A stretch of 64,000 bases of DNA, from NCBI RefSeq assembly GCF_019969845.1, contig NZ_JAHXYR010000006.1, positions 248,001 to 312,000 on the forward strand, in the 5' to 3' direction. A program made the position numbers and the translations under genes. Below the pieces are notes generated by a model. The model made no database searches, had not been told where the DNA came from, and was given only the letters and a program-made list of their open reading frames with translations. Positions 27,893-37,360 of the stretch are shown piece after piece (position 1 is the first letter of the stretch; each line of letters opens with the position of its first letter). Source of the DNA: Sphingobacterium sp. GVS05A (GTDB taxonomy: Bacteria > Bacteroidota > Bacteroidia > Sphingobacteriales > Sphingobacteriaceae).

Positions 27893-30223
27893 ATGAAGAA
27901 ACTGTTAACTGTATTTTATTTTTGCTGCTTCGCTCTTACAACTGTATCTGCTCAGCAAAAGCCCTTAAAATTGTGGTATGATAAACCAGCGGAAATTTGG
28001 GAAGCCACATTACCGCTGGGTAATGGCAGGTTGGGAATGACACCCGATGGCGGTATTTTAAAGGAGCGTATTGTCCTGAACGATATTACTTTATGGTCTG
28101 GAAGTCCGCAGGATGCCAATAATTACGAGGCCTACAAAAGCCTTCCGGCTATCCGGCAACTTATTTTACAGGGGAGAAATGATGAGGCGCAAGCATTGGT
28201 AAACAGCAATTTTGTTTGTAAAGGCGAAGGCTCAGCAGGAGAACGGTGGGGTAAATTTCAAACAATGGGTGCATTGCAGATCGATTTCACTTATAAGGGC
28301 GATCAGGGTGTGGGACAAAAAGTTGAGAACTACCGTCGCGAACTCCTATTGGACCAAGCCATTGCGAACTGTACATTTACACGTAATGGTGTAAATTATA
28401 AACGAGAGTATTTTACAAGTTTTGATGATGATGTCGATGTCATTAGGTTCACAGCAGACAAGCCAGGGCAGCTCAATTGTCGTATTGCGATGAATAGACC
28501 TGAACGTTATCAGGTTAATACGGTGGGCAACGAATTGCAGATGTCCGGCCAGCTCAATAACGGTACCGATGGTAAAGGGATGAAGTATCTGGCTCGCGTA
28601 CAGGCTAAATTGAAAGACGGAACTATCCGTCCAGAAAATAATAATCTGGTTATTGAAGATGCTACTGAGGTGTTGATTTATATTTCTGCTGGAACTGATT
28701 TCAAGGGCTTTACCTTTGAAGAAAAGACAAGTCAATTTTTGTCCGCAGCGATGAAAAAAAGTTATGATCTACAAAAACGCAGTCATATAGCTGCATTCAG
28801 CAAGCTCTTTAAACGTGCTTATATTGATCTTGGAGAAGGGGCAGCTGCAGATTTACCAACAGACCGTCGGATAGCCAATTTCTACAACAATTTCAATAAT
28901 GATCCATCACTTGCTACTTTGTTTTTTCAGTATGGGAGATATCTGAGCATCAGTAGCACCCGGGTAGGACTGTTGCCACCAAATTTACAGGGTCTTTGGG
29001 CGCAGGAGATCAACACACCATGGAATGGGGATTACCACCTGGATGTGAATGTACAGATGAATCATTGGCCTCTAGAGGTGGTCAATCTATCTGAACTGAA
29101 TCTGCCACTTGCAGAATTGGTGAAAAGTCTTGTTGAACCGGGAAAGAAAACCGCCAAGGCTTACTATAATGCTGATGGCTGGATTGCGCATGTCATTACA
29201 AATGTCTGGGGATTTACTGAGCCCGGCGAAAGTGCATCATGGGGAGCATCAAATGCGGGGTCAGGATGGCTATGTAGCAATTTATGGGATCATTATGCTT
29301 TTACAAATGATTTAAATTATCTAAAAGATATCTATCCTGTGCTGAAAGGTTCTGCGGAATTTTATAAAAGCGTGTTAGTGAAAGACCCTAAAACAGGCTG
29401 GATGGTTACTTCACCCTCAGTTTCGCCAGAGAATACTTTCTATATGTCTAACGGAAAGACAGCAAGTATCTGTATGGGACCTACCATTGATAATCAGATT
29501 GTGCGGGAGCTGTTTACTAATGTGATCACAGCCTCCAAAAAGCTGAAAATTGATCATGCGTTTAGACAGGATTTGGAGAATTTGCTGCAGGCGATACCTC
29601 CAGCTGGAGTGATCAGCAAAGATGGACGTATACAGGAATGGTTGGAGGATTATAAGGAAATCGAACCGACCCATCGCCATGTTTCTCATTTATATGGGGT
29701 TTATCCAGCACCATTAATCACGCCTTTATCCACTCCCGAACTTGCGGAAGCTGCAAAGAAGACACTTGAAGTGAGGGGAGATAATAGTACGAGCTGGTCA
29801 ATTGCTTATAAAACCTTGTTTTGGGCAAGACTTCATAATGGAAACAGAGCGTTCAAATTGATCCGGGAAATGCTAAAACCGGTAGCTGACCCGAATAATA
29901 TGGGCGGTGGTGGAGGTGTTTATCCGAATCTATTTTCCGCACATCCTCCATTTCAGATCGATGGCAATTTTGGTGCTACAGCTGGTATTGCGGAAATGCT
30001 TTTGCAGAGTCACGATGGCTGTATAGATCTGTTGCCTGCTTTACCTGATGCATGGAAAAATGGCGAGGTGAAAGGCCTCAAAGCGAGGGGCAATTACACG
30101 GTCGACATGAAATGGAAAGAGGGTAAATTGATCAAGTATACCATACGCTCTGCTAAGCCAGAGAAAATAAAAATCAGACTAAATGGTGGCTACCAATGGT
30201 ACACCACACTTAAAAATATTTAA
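27893..30223 (+). CDS. GH95 alpha-L-fucosidase / alpha-L-galactosidase
   Basis: A 776-residue exported inverting glycosidase. Signal peptide 1-20 (TTVSAQ). The N-terminal beta-sandwich begins LWYDKPAEIWEATLPLGNGR and VLNDITLWSGSPQDANNY, the hallmark of GH95. The (alpha/alpha)6 catalytic barrel includes PPNLQGLWAQE, WNGDYHLDVNVQMNHWPLE, the SPSVSPEN segment with the likely general acid E513, and FQIDGNFGATAGIAEML with D690, equivalent to the catalytic Asp of the Bifidobacterium AfcA enzyme. The NxN motif that helps activate water in AfcA reads D384-V-N386 here, so the first Asn is Asp. Members cleave alpha-1,2-L-fucose or alpha-L-galactose. It is the last gene of the main locus, and the next SusC starts 251 bases downstream. 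Confidence 0.93.
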   Translation: MKKLLTVFYFCCFALTTVSAQQKPLKLWYDKPAEIWEATLPLGNGRLGMTPDGGILKERIVLNDITLWSGSPQDANNYEAYKSLPAIRQLILQGRNDEAQALVNSNFVCKGEGSAGERWGKFQTMGALQIDFTYKGDQGVGQKVENYRRELLLDQAIANCTFTRNGVNYKREYFTSFDDDVDVIRFTADKPGQLNCRIAMNRPERYQVNTVGNELQMSGQLNNGTDGKGMKYLARVQAKLKDGTIRPENNNLVIEDATEVLIYISAGTDFKGFTFEEKTSQFLSAAMKKSYDLQKRSHIAAFSKLFKRAYIDLGEGAAADLPTDRRIANFYNNFNNDPSLATLFFQYGRYLSISSTRVGLLPPNLQGLWAQEINTPWNGDYHLDVNVQMNHWPLEVVNLSELNLPLAELVKSLVEPGKKTAKAYYNADGWIAHVITNVWGFTEPGESASWGASNAGSGWLCSNLWDHYAFTNDLNYLKDIYPVLKGSAEFYKSVLVKDPKTGWMVTSPSVSPENTFYMSNGKTASICMGPTIDNQIVRELFTNVITASKKLKIDHAFRQDLENLLQAIPPAGVISKDGRIQEWLEDYKEIEPTHRHVSHLYGVYPAPLITPLSTPELAEAAKKTLEVRGDNSTSWSIAYKTLFWARLHNGNRAFKLIREMLKPVADPNNMGGGGGVYPNLFSAHPPFQIDGNFGATAGIAEMLLQSHDGCIDLLPALPDAWKNGEVKGLKARGNYTVDMKWKEGKLIKYTIRSAKPEKIKIRLNGGYQWYTTLKNI

Positions 30224-30257
30224 GTAGCTGTTCAAAAGAATGCTTCTCATGTGCATT

Positions 30258-30281
30258 GAATAGTCGAATAGTCGAATAGTT
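30258..30281. repeat. Three tandem 8-bp units
   Basis: The unit gaatagtc is repeated three times (third copy gaatagtt) shortly after the GH95 gene. It is a simple short repeat. The rest of the 251-base gap 30224-30474 shows no gene or clear promoter. Confidence 0.7.
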
Positions 30282-30474
30282 GAAAGTAGGCTGTGGGGCT
30301 TTTGGGGCTCACTGTTTTGTACCGGCATAAAGGTTTTATCTTGACAGTAGTGTGATCTTTATGTTCGGTTCTATCTATCCAGCTATAAAAAATAGAATCG
30401 ATAGGAAGTTTGTTCGTTTTTTAAACTTTTTATCGGTTTTATAAAATAATTACTGTTATAACCAATCAAAAATT

Positions 30475-33400
30475 ATGTACTTATTTAAACCTGTAGGACC
30501 CGCTGCATATAGTGCGCGGGAACTAATAAAAAGGACCGCAATCCCATTAGCTGCGTCGTTCTTTTTAAGCACAAGCTATCTTCCTGTACATGCCTTTCAT
30601 CAGCCAGCTGTACAGCAACAGTCGACAATTACCGGAACAGTTAGGGATGTTCGAGCAGCACCACTTGTAGGGGTTACGGTTCACTTAAAACGAACCAATC
30701 AGACCGTTAAAACGGATGAACAGGGACGCTTTAACATCAATGCTTCAGCCAATGATGTCTTATTGATCACTTCTGTCGGGTATAAGGAACAACAGGTTCT
30801 TGTAGGAGGATCTAAAAATTACAACATTACGTTGGAGGAAGATACCAGGATGGTGGACGAAGTTGTTGTCGTAGGCTATGCGACCCAGAAGAAAGTAAAT
30901 CTTTCTGGTTCGGTCGCAAGTGTATCCGGTAAGAGAATGACTGAGCGCCCCGTACCTAATGTTCAAAATTTATTGCAGGGCCGTATTGCGGGACTAGATG
31001 TGGTACAGCCTACGGGCGAACCGGGTCGGGACAATGGCAGTATGCGGATCAGAGGGCTGGGATCAAGTGGTGCATCGCCTAATCCATTGGTGCTCGTTGA
31101 TGGAGTCATAGGTTCAATATCGAACCTTTCACCTCAAGATATTGAAAATGTAACTGTACTAAAAGATGCGGCATCAGCCTCGATCTATGGAGCCCGCGCG
31201 GCGAATGGTGTAATTCTGGTTACCACCAAAAAGGGAAAAGCAGGGACCAGCAATATCGAATATAATGGTTATTGGGGAACTAGTGAAGCAACGAAATATC
31301 CCGATCTGATTACCAATTCCGTTACCTATATGGAAATGTATAATGCCGCACGTGCCCGAAGTGGTCAACCGGCCATATACACCCAGGAACAGATTGATAG
31401 TTATAAAAATAATCCCAATAGCGAGGCATATCCAAACTTCGACTGGCTGGACTATATTTTGGGGAAAGGACCTGTTCAAAATCATAACCTGAGCTTTTCA
31501 GGGGGAAGTGAAAAGAGTACACATAATCTGTCCTTCAATTATTTGGATCAAAATAGCATTACAAAGGGCTATCTATATAAACGGTACAATGGACTTGCAG
31601 ATTATGGTACTCAGGTACATAAAAGAGTGAAAATAGGTACCAATGTTAATTTTTCATACGAAGACTTTAAGGCTCCCTGGATGACCAACGATGATTTGTT
31701 GTTGTTGGCCTATGCGTCAGCGCCGACGTTCAAACCTTGGTTACCCGATGGTAGTGGGCGTTCCGCTGGCAGAGACTATATGAATACCGGTGGAACAAAT
31801 AGAACCGCAGAGGAAGTGTTTAATACCGGAAGACAACTGACAAAAAAATATAATGTAAATGCCCAAGCTTATATGGATGTTGATATTATGGATGGTTTGA
31901 AATGGTCAACAAAGGCTGCCTTTGCTTTTTTCAACGAAGACTATCGCAATCGTCAGTTTGGTAGCCCTTCTTTTGCCTATCATCCCAATGACAAAGGTGA
32001 ATATGAACAGTCGGGTAATGGAAGTCCCGATTTTGTAGGTCTCCGACAATCGTCCGGACGTAGTCTGACGAAGACTTTCTATTCTACTTTGAACTATGTG
32101 AAAACCCTAGCATCCGTACATAATATCAGTATTTTGGGAGGTTATGAGCAACAGGATAACCGCACGACAAGCATAGGCGGAGGACGATATGACTTTCCTA
32201 ATAATACGATTATGGAACTTGATGGAAGTTCGGCAAGAGAACAATCATTGAACGGAAGTTCTTTTGAATGGAGCCTTAAATCTTTATTCGGAAGAATTAA
32301 TTATGATTATAAAGGGAAATACTTTGCTGAAGGGAATATCCGCTATGATGGTACATCCCGGGTAGGATCCAAATACAGATGGGGAACCTTTGGTGGCGGA
32401 TCAGCTGCCTGGCGTATTTCTGAGGAGGATTTTATCAAAGATAATGTCGGGTGGCTCGATAATCTTAAATTGAGAGCCTCTTATGGCGCTTTAGGCAACC
32501 AGGAGATAAGAAGGGGTGGTAATCTGGATTATTATCCATACCAGGAGGTTTTGGACAATGTGACCTATCCTTTTAGCACACTTGAATCTGGCGCGATAAA
32601 AACCCGTCTGGTGGAAAAAAATCTGCGTTGGGAGAAGACCGCTATTACCGATTTTGGTTTAGATATCGATATCTATAAGGGCTTATTTGGTGCAACGATT
32701 GACTGGTATAGTAAAAATACGACTGATATATTGGAAGAGCGCACTGATGTCCCTGCTAGCCGTGGTTTGACGCCACCGATTATTAATGCTGGAGCTATGG
32801 TAAATAAAGGGATTGAGATCGAATTACGTCATCAGAATCAAATTGGAACGTTTAATTATGGTGCCAATATTGTTTTTAGCCGCTATCGAAATAAGGTGAC
32901 TAAAAGATTGACAGAAACTCTTGGAACAATTGAGATCGGAAGGCCGTATGATAATTTTTTTCTGTATGACTGGATAGGAATCTTCCAAAGTGAGGCTGAG
33001 ATTGATAATTCACCGAAACAGCCTAACTCAGGTGTGCTTAAACCAGGGGATCTGAAGATGAGAGACGTGGATGGTAATGGAATTATCGGCCCAGAAGACC
33101 GCATTCGTATCAGTCGGTTTCCAGATTATACCTATTCATTCAATTTGTATGCTGGTTGGAATGGATTTAATATCAGCGCATTCTTTCAAGGAGTACAAGG
33201 ACAAAAAGTTCAGGTGAGTCATTGGGGCTATGAACCATTTATGCAGGGATCAGCTCCTCCGACCAAATTTTTGGATGCTTGGACACCTACGAATCCAAGT
33301 AATACCGTGCCTGCTGTTTATCTGACAGGTTATGCGGGTGTATCAGGTTATCCTTCTACATACTTTCTTCAGGATGCATCTTACCTTCGACTGAAAAATC

Positions 33401-33597
33401 TCTATCTGTCCTATACTTTTCCAGAGTCGATGACGAAACGGATAGCTGCAAAAGGAATTACATTGTATGTTTCCGGAGATAATCTGATTACCTGGACAAA
33501 ATATGAAGGTAATGATCCCGAAAGATCGGGCTCGGGACGGTTTGCACAGTTCCCACAGATCAAAATGTATACAGCGGGGATTAAGATCAAATATTGA
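30475..33597 (+). CDS. SusC/RagA-type TonB-dependent transporter (pair 3)
   Basis: A 1040-residue outer-membrane transporter. Its N-terminus is a long signal region (RELIKRTAIPLAASFF, cleavage near VHAFHQ at about 40-43). Domains: carboxypeptidase-D-like about 50-120 (STITGTVRDVRAAPLVGVTV), TonB-box region VDEVVVVGYATQKK at 127-140, plug to about 255 (ARAANGVILVTTKKG), and the barrel ending in KMYTAGIKIKY. There is no STN domain, so it lacks its own FecR signalling and may be driven by the promoters of the main locus or by an unlinked regulator. The downstream SusD reading frame overlaps its last codons, but the true SusD start lies 51 bases further on. It is not closely similar to the other two SusC proteins of the window. 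Confidence 0.96.
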   Translation: MYLFKPVGPAAYSARELIKRTAIPLAASFFLSTSYLPVHAFHQPAVQQQSTITGTVRDVRAAPLVGVTVHLKRTNQTVKTDEQGRFNINASANDVLLITSVGYKEQQVLVGGSKNYNITLEEDTRMVDEVVVVGYATQKKVNLSGSVASVSGKRMTERPVPNVQNLLQGRIAGLDVVQPTGEPGRDNGSMRIRGLGSSGASPNPLVLVDGVIGSISNLSPQDIENVTVLKDAASASIYGARAANGVILVTTKKGKAGTSNIEYNGYWGTSEATKYPDLITNSVTYMEMYNAARARSGQPAIYTQEQIDSYKNNPNSEAYPNFDWLDYILGKGPVQNHNLSFSGGSEKSTHNLSFNYLDQNSITKGYLYKRYNGLADYGTQVHKRVKIGTNVNFSYEDFKAPWMTNDDLLLLAYASAPTFKPWLPDGSGRSAGRDYMNTGGTNRTAEEVFNTGRQLTKKYNVNAQAYMDVDIMDGLKWSTKAAFAFFNEDYRNRQFGSPSFAYHPNDKGEYEQSGNGSPDFVGLRQSSGRSLTKTFYSTLNYVKTLASVHNISILGGYEQQDNRTTSIGGGRYDFPNNTIMELDGSSAREQSLNGSSFEWSLKSLFGRINYDYKGKYFAEGNIRYDGTSRVGSKYRWGTFGGGSAAWRISEEDFIKDNVGWLDNLKLRASYGALGNQEIRRGGNLDYYPYQEVLDNVTYPFSTLESGAIKTRLVEKNLRWEKTAITDFGLDIDIYKGLFGATIDWYSKNTTDILEERTDVPASRGLTPPIINAGAMVNKGIEIELRHQNQIGTFNYGANIVFSRYRNKVTKRLTETLGTIEIGRPYDNFFLYDWIGIFQSEAEIDNSPKQPNSGVLKPGDLKMRDVDGNGIIGPEDRIRISRFPDYTYSFNLYAGWNGFNISAFFQGVQGQKVQVSHWGYEPFMQGSAPPTKFLDAWTPTNPSNTVPAVYLTGYAGVSGYPSTYFLQDASYLRLKNLYLSYTFPESMTKRIAAKGITLYVSGDNLITWTKYEGNDPERSGSGRFAQFPQIKMYTAGIKIKY

Positions 33598-33647
33598 TCG
33601 AATCCATTTGTTATAAAAAAATCGGATGTAAATATAATTTAGCAAAG

Positions 33648-35171
33648 ATGAAAACAAAATATATTGGCATAGCTATGATCGCGATAGCTATGACGGCAAT
33701 GCTGACCTCCTGCAATGAAGATTTTCTCGATAAAGACCCTACCACCAAAATTGATGGTGCCGCATTCTGGAAAACTGATGCTGATACAAAATTGGGCTTA
33801 GCAGGTGTATATCGGAGATTGCAAAGTGGATTTTATGGGCAGGGTAAATTATGGTTGGATGCTTACTCGGACAATGCGTTAGATCGACATTCTTATTATG
33901 GATTTGGTGATCTGACCCGAGGTATTGTCAACTCGACCAATGTCACAAGTACATTTTACACCATACCCTATGCAGGGATCTCTGGCTGTAATTTTTTTCT
34001 CGATAATATTGATAAATCGCCTACGGTTGATGCAAAGAAGACAGTATACAAAGCTGAAGTACGTTTTATACGGACGATGTTTTATTTTGACCTTGTTCAG
34101 GCCTTTGGTGGAGTTGTTCTTTATCAAACTGAGCCGGCAACAGTTGAAGACGCTAAAATAGCAAAGAGTTCAAAGGAGGATGTACTGAAATTTATTCATA
34201 GGGAGTTGGATTTTGCAATAGCAAACCTTCCTGACGAGGCTTATAATGGACACGCTGTGAAAGCCAGTGCTCAGGCTCTTAAAACAAAGGTGTATCTTTT
34301 CCAGCAGAATTGGTCCGCTGCCGCTGACTTGGCCAAGCAGATTATCAGTGGAGGAAAGTTTCAGATTTATCAGGGCGGATATCAAAATCTATTTCTCACA
34401 GCTACACAACAAAATAATCCGGAGATCATATTCTCCACAAAATACCTCGCACCAAATAACCCGCAGGGCGGAGAAGGGGTATTGGTTGAAATAGGCTGGT
34501 ATGGTAGTATTGCTCCCTATCAAAATTTGGTGGATGCTTATGAAATGAAGAATGGAAAGCGGATCAATGAAGCTGGATCTGGTTATGTTGCTGCTAATCC
34601 TTATGAAAACAGAGACCCCCGTCTTAAAATGACAATTAAAGTGCCTACCGAAAAATACATAAATCCCAACGGTCAGGAGTTTAAGGAATCTGATCCATTG
34701 TTGACAGGTTATGTACAAAAGAAATATTTAGACTTTTCAAAACTGCCATTTGACAGAACGAAGACTCCATTGACGGATCAAAATATTGTCCATACCCGTT
34801 ATGCAGATGTATTACTTATGTATGCGGAGGCCAAAAATGAGGTGAGCGGACCAGACGCAAGTATTTACAAAGCGCTTAATGAGATTAGGGAAAGAAAAGG
34901 TGTTGAGATGCCGAAAGTAGATGAGACGATTTACAATACCAAGGAAAAATTACGCGATTTCATTTTACATGAGCGTCGGATCGAATTAGCATTGGAAGGA
35001 CATCGTTATTATGATCTCAAGCGGCGAAACCTGATGGAAAGTACGTTGGCCCCACTTAAAAACCCTGGTGGTGCACCGTTGAAATTCGGTGAAAAAAACA
35101 ATGTACTGCCTTTTGCACAGTCAGAACTTGATCGTAACAAGAATTTGGTGCAAAATGAAGACTATAATTAA
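33648..35171 (+). CDS. SusD/RagB-family surface lipoprotein (pair 3)
   Basis: A 507-residue lipoprotein that caps the SusC transporter just upstream. I choose ATG 33648 because it begins a proper lipoprotein signal (MKTKYIGIAMIAI, lipobox AMLTSC with Cys22) and is followed by the SusD start NEDFLDKDPTTK; the frame is open 18 codons further upstream, where it would overlap SusC. The TPR region contains YKAEVRFIRTMFYFDLVQAF, and the C-terminal signature is present (TRYADVLLMYAEAKNEVSG, LNEIRERKGVEMP, ERRIELALEGHRYYDLKRRN, NKNLVQNEDYN). No enzyme gene follows, so this pair either serves the GH59/GH95 locus or imports a product made elsewhere. Confidence 0.95.
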   Translation: MKTKYIGIAMIAIAMTAMLTSCNEDFLDKDPTTKIDGAAFWKTDADTKLGLAGVYRRLQSGFYGQGKLWLDAYSDNALDRHSYYGFGDLTRGIVNSTNVTSTFYTIPYAGISGCNFFLDNIDKSPTVDAKKTVYKAEVRFIRTMFYFDLVQAFGGVVLYQTEPATVEDAKIAKSSKEDVLKFIHRELDFAIANLPDEAYNGHAVKASAQALKTKVYLFQQNWSAAADLAKQIISGGKFQIYQGGYQNLFLTATQQNNPEIIFSTKYLAPNNPQGGEGVLVEIGWYGSIAPYQNLVDAYEMKNGKRINEAGSGYVAANPYENRDPRLKMTIKVPTEKYINPNGQEFKESDPLLTGYVQKKYLDFSKLPFDRTKTPLTDQNIVHTRYADVLLMYAEAKNEVSGPDASIYKALNEIRERKGVEMPKVDETIYNTKEKLRDFILHERRIELALEGHRYYDLKRRNLMESTLAPLKNPGGAPLKFGEKNNVLPFAQSELDRNKNLVQNEDYN

Positions 35172-35188
35172 ATTAGTAGCTTTTATTC

Positions 35189-35212
35189 CCCCTCACCTTT
35201 AGCGGTGGGGGG
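35189..35212. terminator. GC-rich hairpin between convergent genes
   Basis: A 9-bp stem (ccccctcac-type arm, 35189-35197, with 35204-35212, one G-T pair) with a tttagc loop lies 18 bases after the SusD stop and 70 bases before the end of the convergent DUF5777 gene. No T-run follows on either strand, so termination is likely but not certain. Confidence 0.5.
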
Positions 35213-35281
35213 ATAATAGTTCAGCTTTAAACGATTAATATCATTTATAGCAAACCAATAAGCACAGTATGTTTACTGATT

Positions 35282-36220
35282 TTATCCTTTATCTTTTTTG
35301 TTAAAATTAAAACGTCTTGCAATACTGAATCCCCATCTAAATTGCCCTTTCCCCCATGAACTATTGGTCTCACTGATAAACTGTGATTCTTGTATCGCTG
35401 TTGCATTTGTAAAATTGAGATGAAATATATGTCCACCTGTGTCCATTTCCAAACCAACACCTAAAGCATTGTAGTAGCGTTGGCCAGTAACCTCTTCGCG
35501 GTATTTCTTTTTCGAGGATTGGCGGAAGGGGAGGAAATAGTCGGCAACGAATGCTATCCTCTTACTGACTTTCGCCCTACCACCAATACCGATTGCAAAC
35601 ATGTTATTCTGATCATTATAAGCTGTATAATTACGGTGAAGATAGGAGGGGACAACGGTAAGAGAAAAACTCGAACTGAATTTTCGAGCAATAATCAATT
35701 GCGTCACATAGCTCAGACGATCACTGAACCGTTCGAAACTTGCCGCTGAATGTTTTTCTTCCGAAGCCTCCATCGCGGATACGACTGTGCTTCCAAAAAA
35801 AGCGATCGAAACAGGTACACTATTGTCTGTTGTTTGTTCAAAAAAGCGGTATTTGATATTACCCTCATAGAGCTGTCTGACTTCTGTGGCACCTTTCGCT
35901 CTGGCGATTCCAATGTTGATATTATCCGTTAAACCATAATCAAAACCGATCCTGATATCTGTTGAATTATCAAGACCGAAGAAATTTTTTGCTCCGCCGG
36001 CACTTCCTCCAATATCTCCAAACCGGTGATCTACTCTGAAGTCCATTTCATTTCGATGAATGGTTTCAGTAGTTTTTAGATTGATCAAGTTGCCTGATTT
36101 AAATGTGGCAGTAACTTTTTCGTTCTTTGGCCCTTCAAGCTTGATCATTTTATCGAGACCTTCCTGTGCAACTACTTTCAGCGAAATAATAGATAGCATT
36201 ATGCATAGTATACTTTTCAT
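35282..36220 (-). CDS. DUF5777-family outer-membrane beta-barrel protein
   Basis: A 312-residue exported protein: signal peptide about 1-18 (SLKVVAQ), then an alternating beta pattern consistent with an outer-membrane barrel. The start of the mature protein (VTATFKSGNLINLKTTETI, EMDFRVDHRFGDIGG, FFGLDNSTDIRIGFDYGLTDNINIG) is the DUF5777 pattern. The C-terminal strand is FRWGFSIARRFNFNKKDKG, whose aromatic pattern fits a barrel-assembly signal. It is the last of four minus-strand genes (COG4315 lipoprotein, cytochrome c, YceI, DUF5777) with short spacings that look like one operon linked to electron transfer or small-molecule handling; the substrate is unknown. Confidence 0.85.
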   Translation of the reverse strand: MKSILCIMLSIISLKVVAQEGLDKMIKLEGPKNEKVTATFKSGNLINLKTTETIHRNEMDFRVDHRFGDIGGSAGGAKNFFGLDNSTDIRIGFDYGLTDNINIGIARAKGATEVRQLYEGNIKYRFFEQTTDNSVPVSIAFFGSTVVSAMEASEEKHSAASFERFSDRLSYVTQLIIARKFSSSFSLTVVPSYLHRNYTAYNDQNNMFAIGIGGRAKVSKRIAFVADYFLPFRQSSKKKYREEVTGQRYYNALGVGLEMDTGGHIFHLNFTNATAIQESQFISETNSSWGKGQFRWGFSIARRFNFNKKDKG

Positions 36221-36238
36221 AATTGAATGGAATAATTA

Positions 36239-36787
36239 TTAGTTATAAGCAGCTTCTATTTTTACTTTCACGACCTCCGCAATTTTCTTTCCGACGATGG
36301 AGGGAATACTGATTTTATGGTCTGCCAGTCTGACATCAAAGGCTGCGATAGCTTTTATTGCACCATTCTTCACATTGAAAGTTGCCGCGGTAGAATAGGA
36401 TTTACCGACACCGTGAATTTGTAAAGTACCTGAGACATTTAATTTGTAGGTGCCATCTTTGGCTAATTTTTCACATTCTTCGATCTTACCTTTAAATTCA
36501 GAGAGCGGATATTTATCGCTCTCCATATAGTTTTCATTAAAATGCTCCTGCATCAGTTTTTTATCAAATTGAAATGAAGTAATTTTTACGCGAAAGATAA
36601 TTTCTCCTGTTTTGATATTTAGGGCAGACCCGGCTAAACTGCTTTTCGCTTCTATATCTTCCAGGGGGGCACTGCTGAAAAAAGAAATGGTTGCAGCTTT
36701 GGAGACTAAGGAATTTGTCTGCTGAGCGAATGTAGCTTTACTCCCGAGCAATAACAGGAGTATACTATAGATATGTATCTTATTCAT
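36239..36787 (-). CDS. YceI-family periplasmic protein
   Basis: A 182-residue exported protein with a signal peptide (ILLLLLGSKATFAQQ) and one YceI lipocalin-like domain, a fold that binds isoprenoid-type lipids or amphiphiles. Landmarks are AATISFFSSAPLEDIEAKSS, GEIIFRVKITSFQFDKKLMQEHFNENYMES, and the late SGTLQIHGVGKS followed by FDVRLADHKISIP. In Bacteroidota, YceI proteins often lie beside cytochromes and DUF5777 barrels, as here. Spacing is 18 bases to the downstream DUF5777 gene and 12 bases to the upstream cytochrome gene. Confidence 0.92.
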   Translation of the reverse strand: MNKIHIYSILLLLLGSKATFAQQTNSLVSKAATISFFSSAPLEDIEAKSSLAGSALNIKTGEIIFRVKITSFQFDKKLMQEHFNENYMESDKYPLSEFKGKIEECEKLAKDGTYKLNVSGTLQIHGVGKSYSTAATFNVKNGAIKAIAAFDVRLADHKISIPSIVGKKIAEVVKVKIEAAYN

Positions 36788-36799
36788 ATGAGTTTTGCA

Positions 36800-37204
36800 T
36801 TAGTTTTCCGGAGTATTGCGTTTGATCCAAGCATCCAGCAATTCTATTTCTTTCGCTGTCAAGGTGCCCCCGATGGGCATCGTTTTGGTCACCAATACGA
36901 CGTTGTTAATTCTTGTAATATGATCTTTGACAGAGTTATATCCGTTAAATTCCCAGCGTGCACTGGCAGGTCGTCCAGCGGTATGGCATGACCTGCATTT
37001 GGTTTCAAAAAGTGCTTTTGCAAAATTTGTATAGGATACATTTTTTACGGTAACTTCTTCTGGCCCCGGAGGTTCAGGAGATAATTCCTCTGCTTGTTTT
37101 TTCGTACATCCTGTAAGTGCAATAGCTATTACAACAATAGTCGCAATAGTCAACATGAACTTATTGTTCGGGATGAGCCGTATAGCTATTTTTAGTTTTT
37201 TCAT
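36800..37204 (-). CDS. c-type cytochrome lipoprotein
   Basis: A small monohaem cytochrome anchored by lipid. The haem motif is C73-R-S-C76-H77 (numbering from the upstream ATG at 37213), and the distal Met is probably M112 in TKTMPIGGTLT. The lipobox is ALTGC (Cys36). Three starts are possible: 37213, 37204 (MKKLKIAIRL) and 37156 (MLTIATIVVI); 37204 is chosen as the most usual form. A proline/glutamate linker (ELSPEPPGPEEV) separates the anchor from the haem domain, which ends KEIELLDAWIKRN as in PSD1-type cytochromes. It would pass electrons at the outer face of the inner membrane or in the periplasm. Confidence 0.88.
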   Translation of the reverse strand: MKKLKIAIRLIPNNKFMLTIATIVVIAIALTGCTKKQAEELSPEPPGPEEVTVKNVSYTNFAKALFETKCRSCHTAGRPASARWEFNGYNSVKDHITRINNVVLVTKTMPIGGTLTAKEIELLDAWIKRNTPEN

Positions 37205-37360
37205 CTGTATCATTTTTTTCTCGAAGTTGATGAAGCTATCAGCTTTATTTTTTACATATTTTTATCTGCTGTTGCTGTTCAAGGACTCGTTCGAATGTTT
37301 GGGACTCCGTTCAGCTGGCCGTTTATTTGAATAAATCATTGTAGCTTCATAAACTATAAT

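Noticed and set aside
30258..30281. 8-bp triplet repeat as a regulatory array
   Set aside because: Only three copies, far from any start codon; reported as a simple repeat only.
33594..33647. Longer N-terminus of SusD 3 overlapping SusC 3
   Set aside because: ATG 33648 begins an ideal lipoprotein signal; the upstream 18 codons do not.
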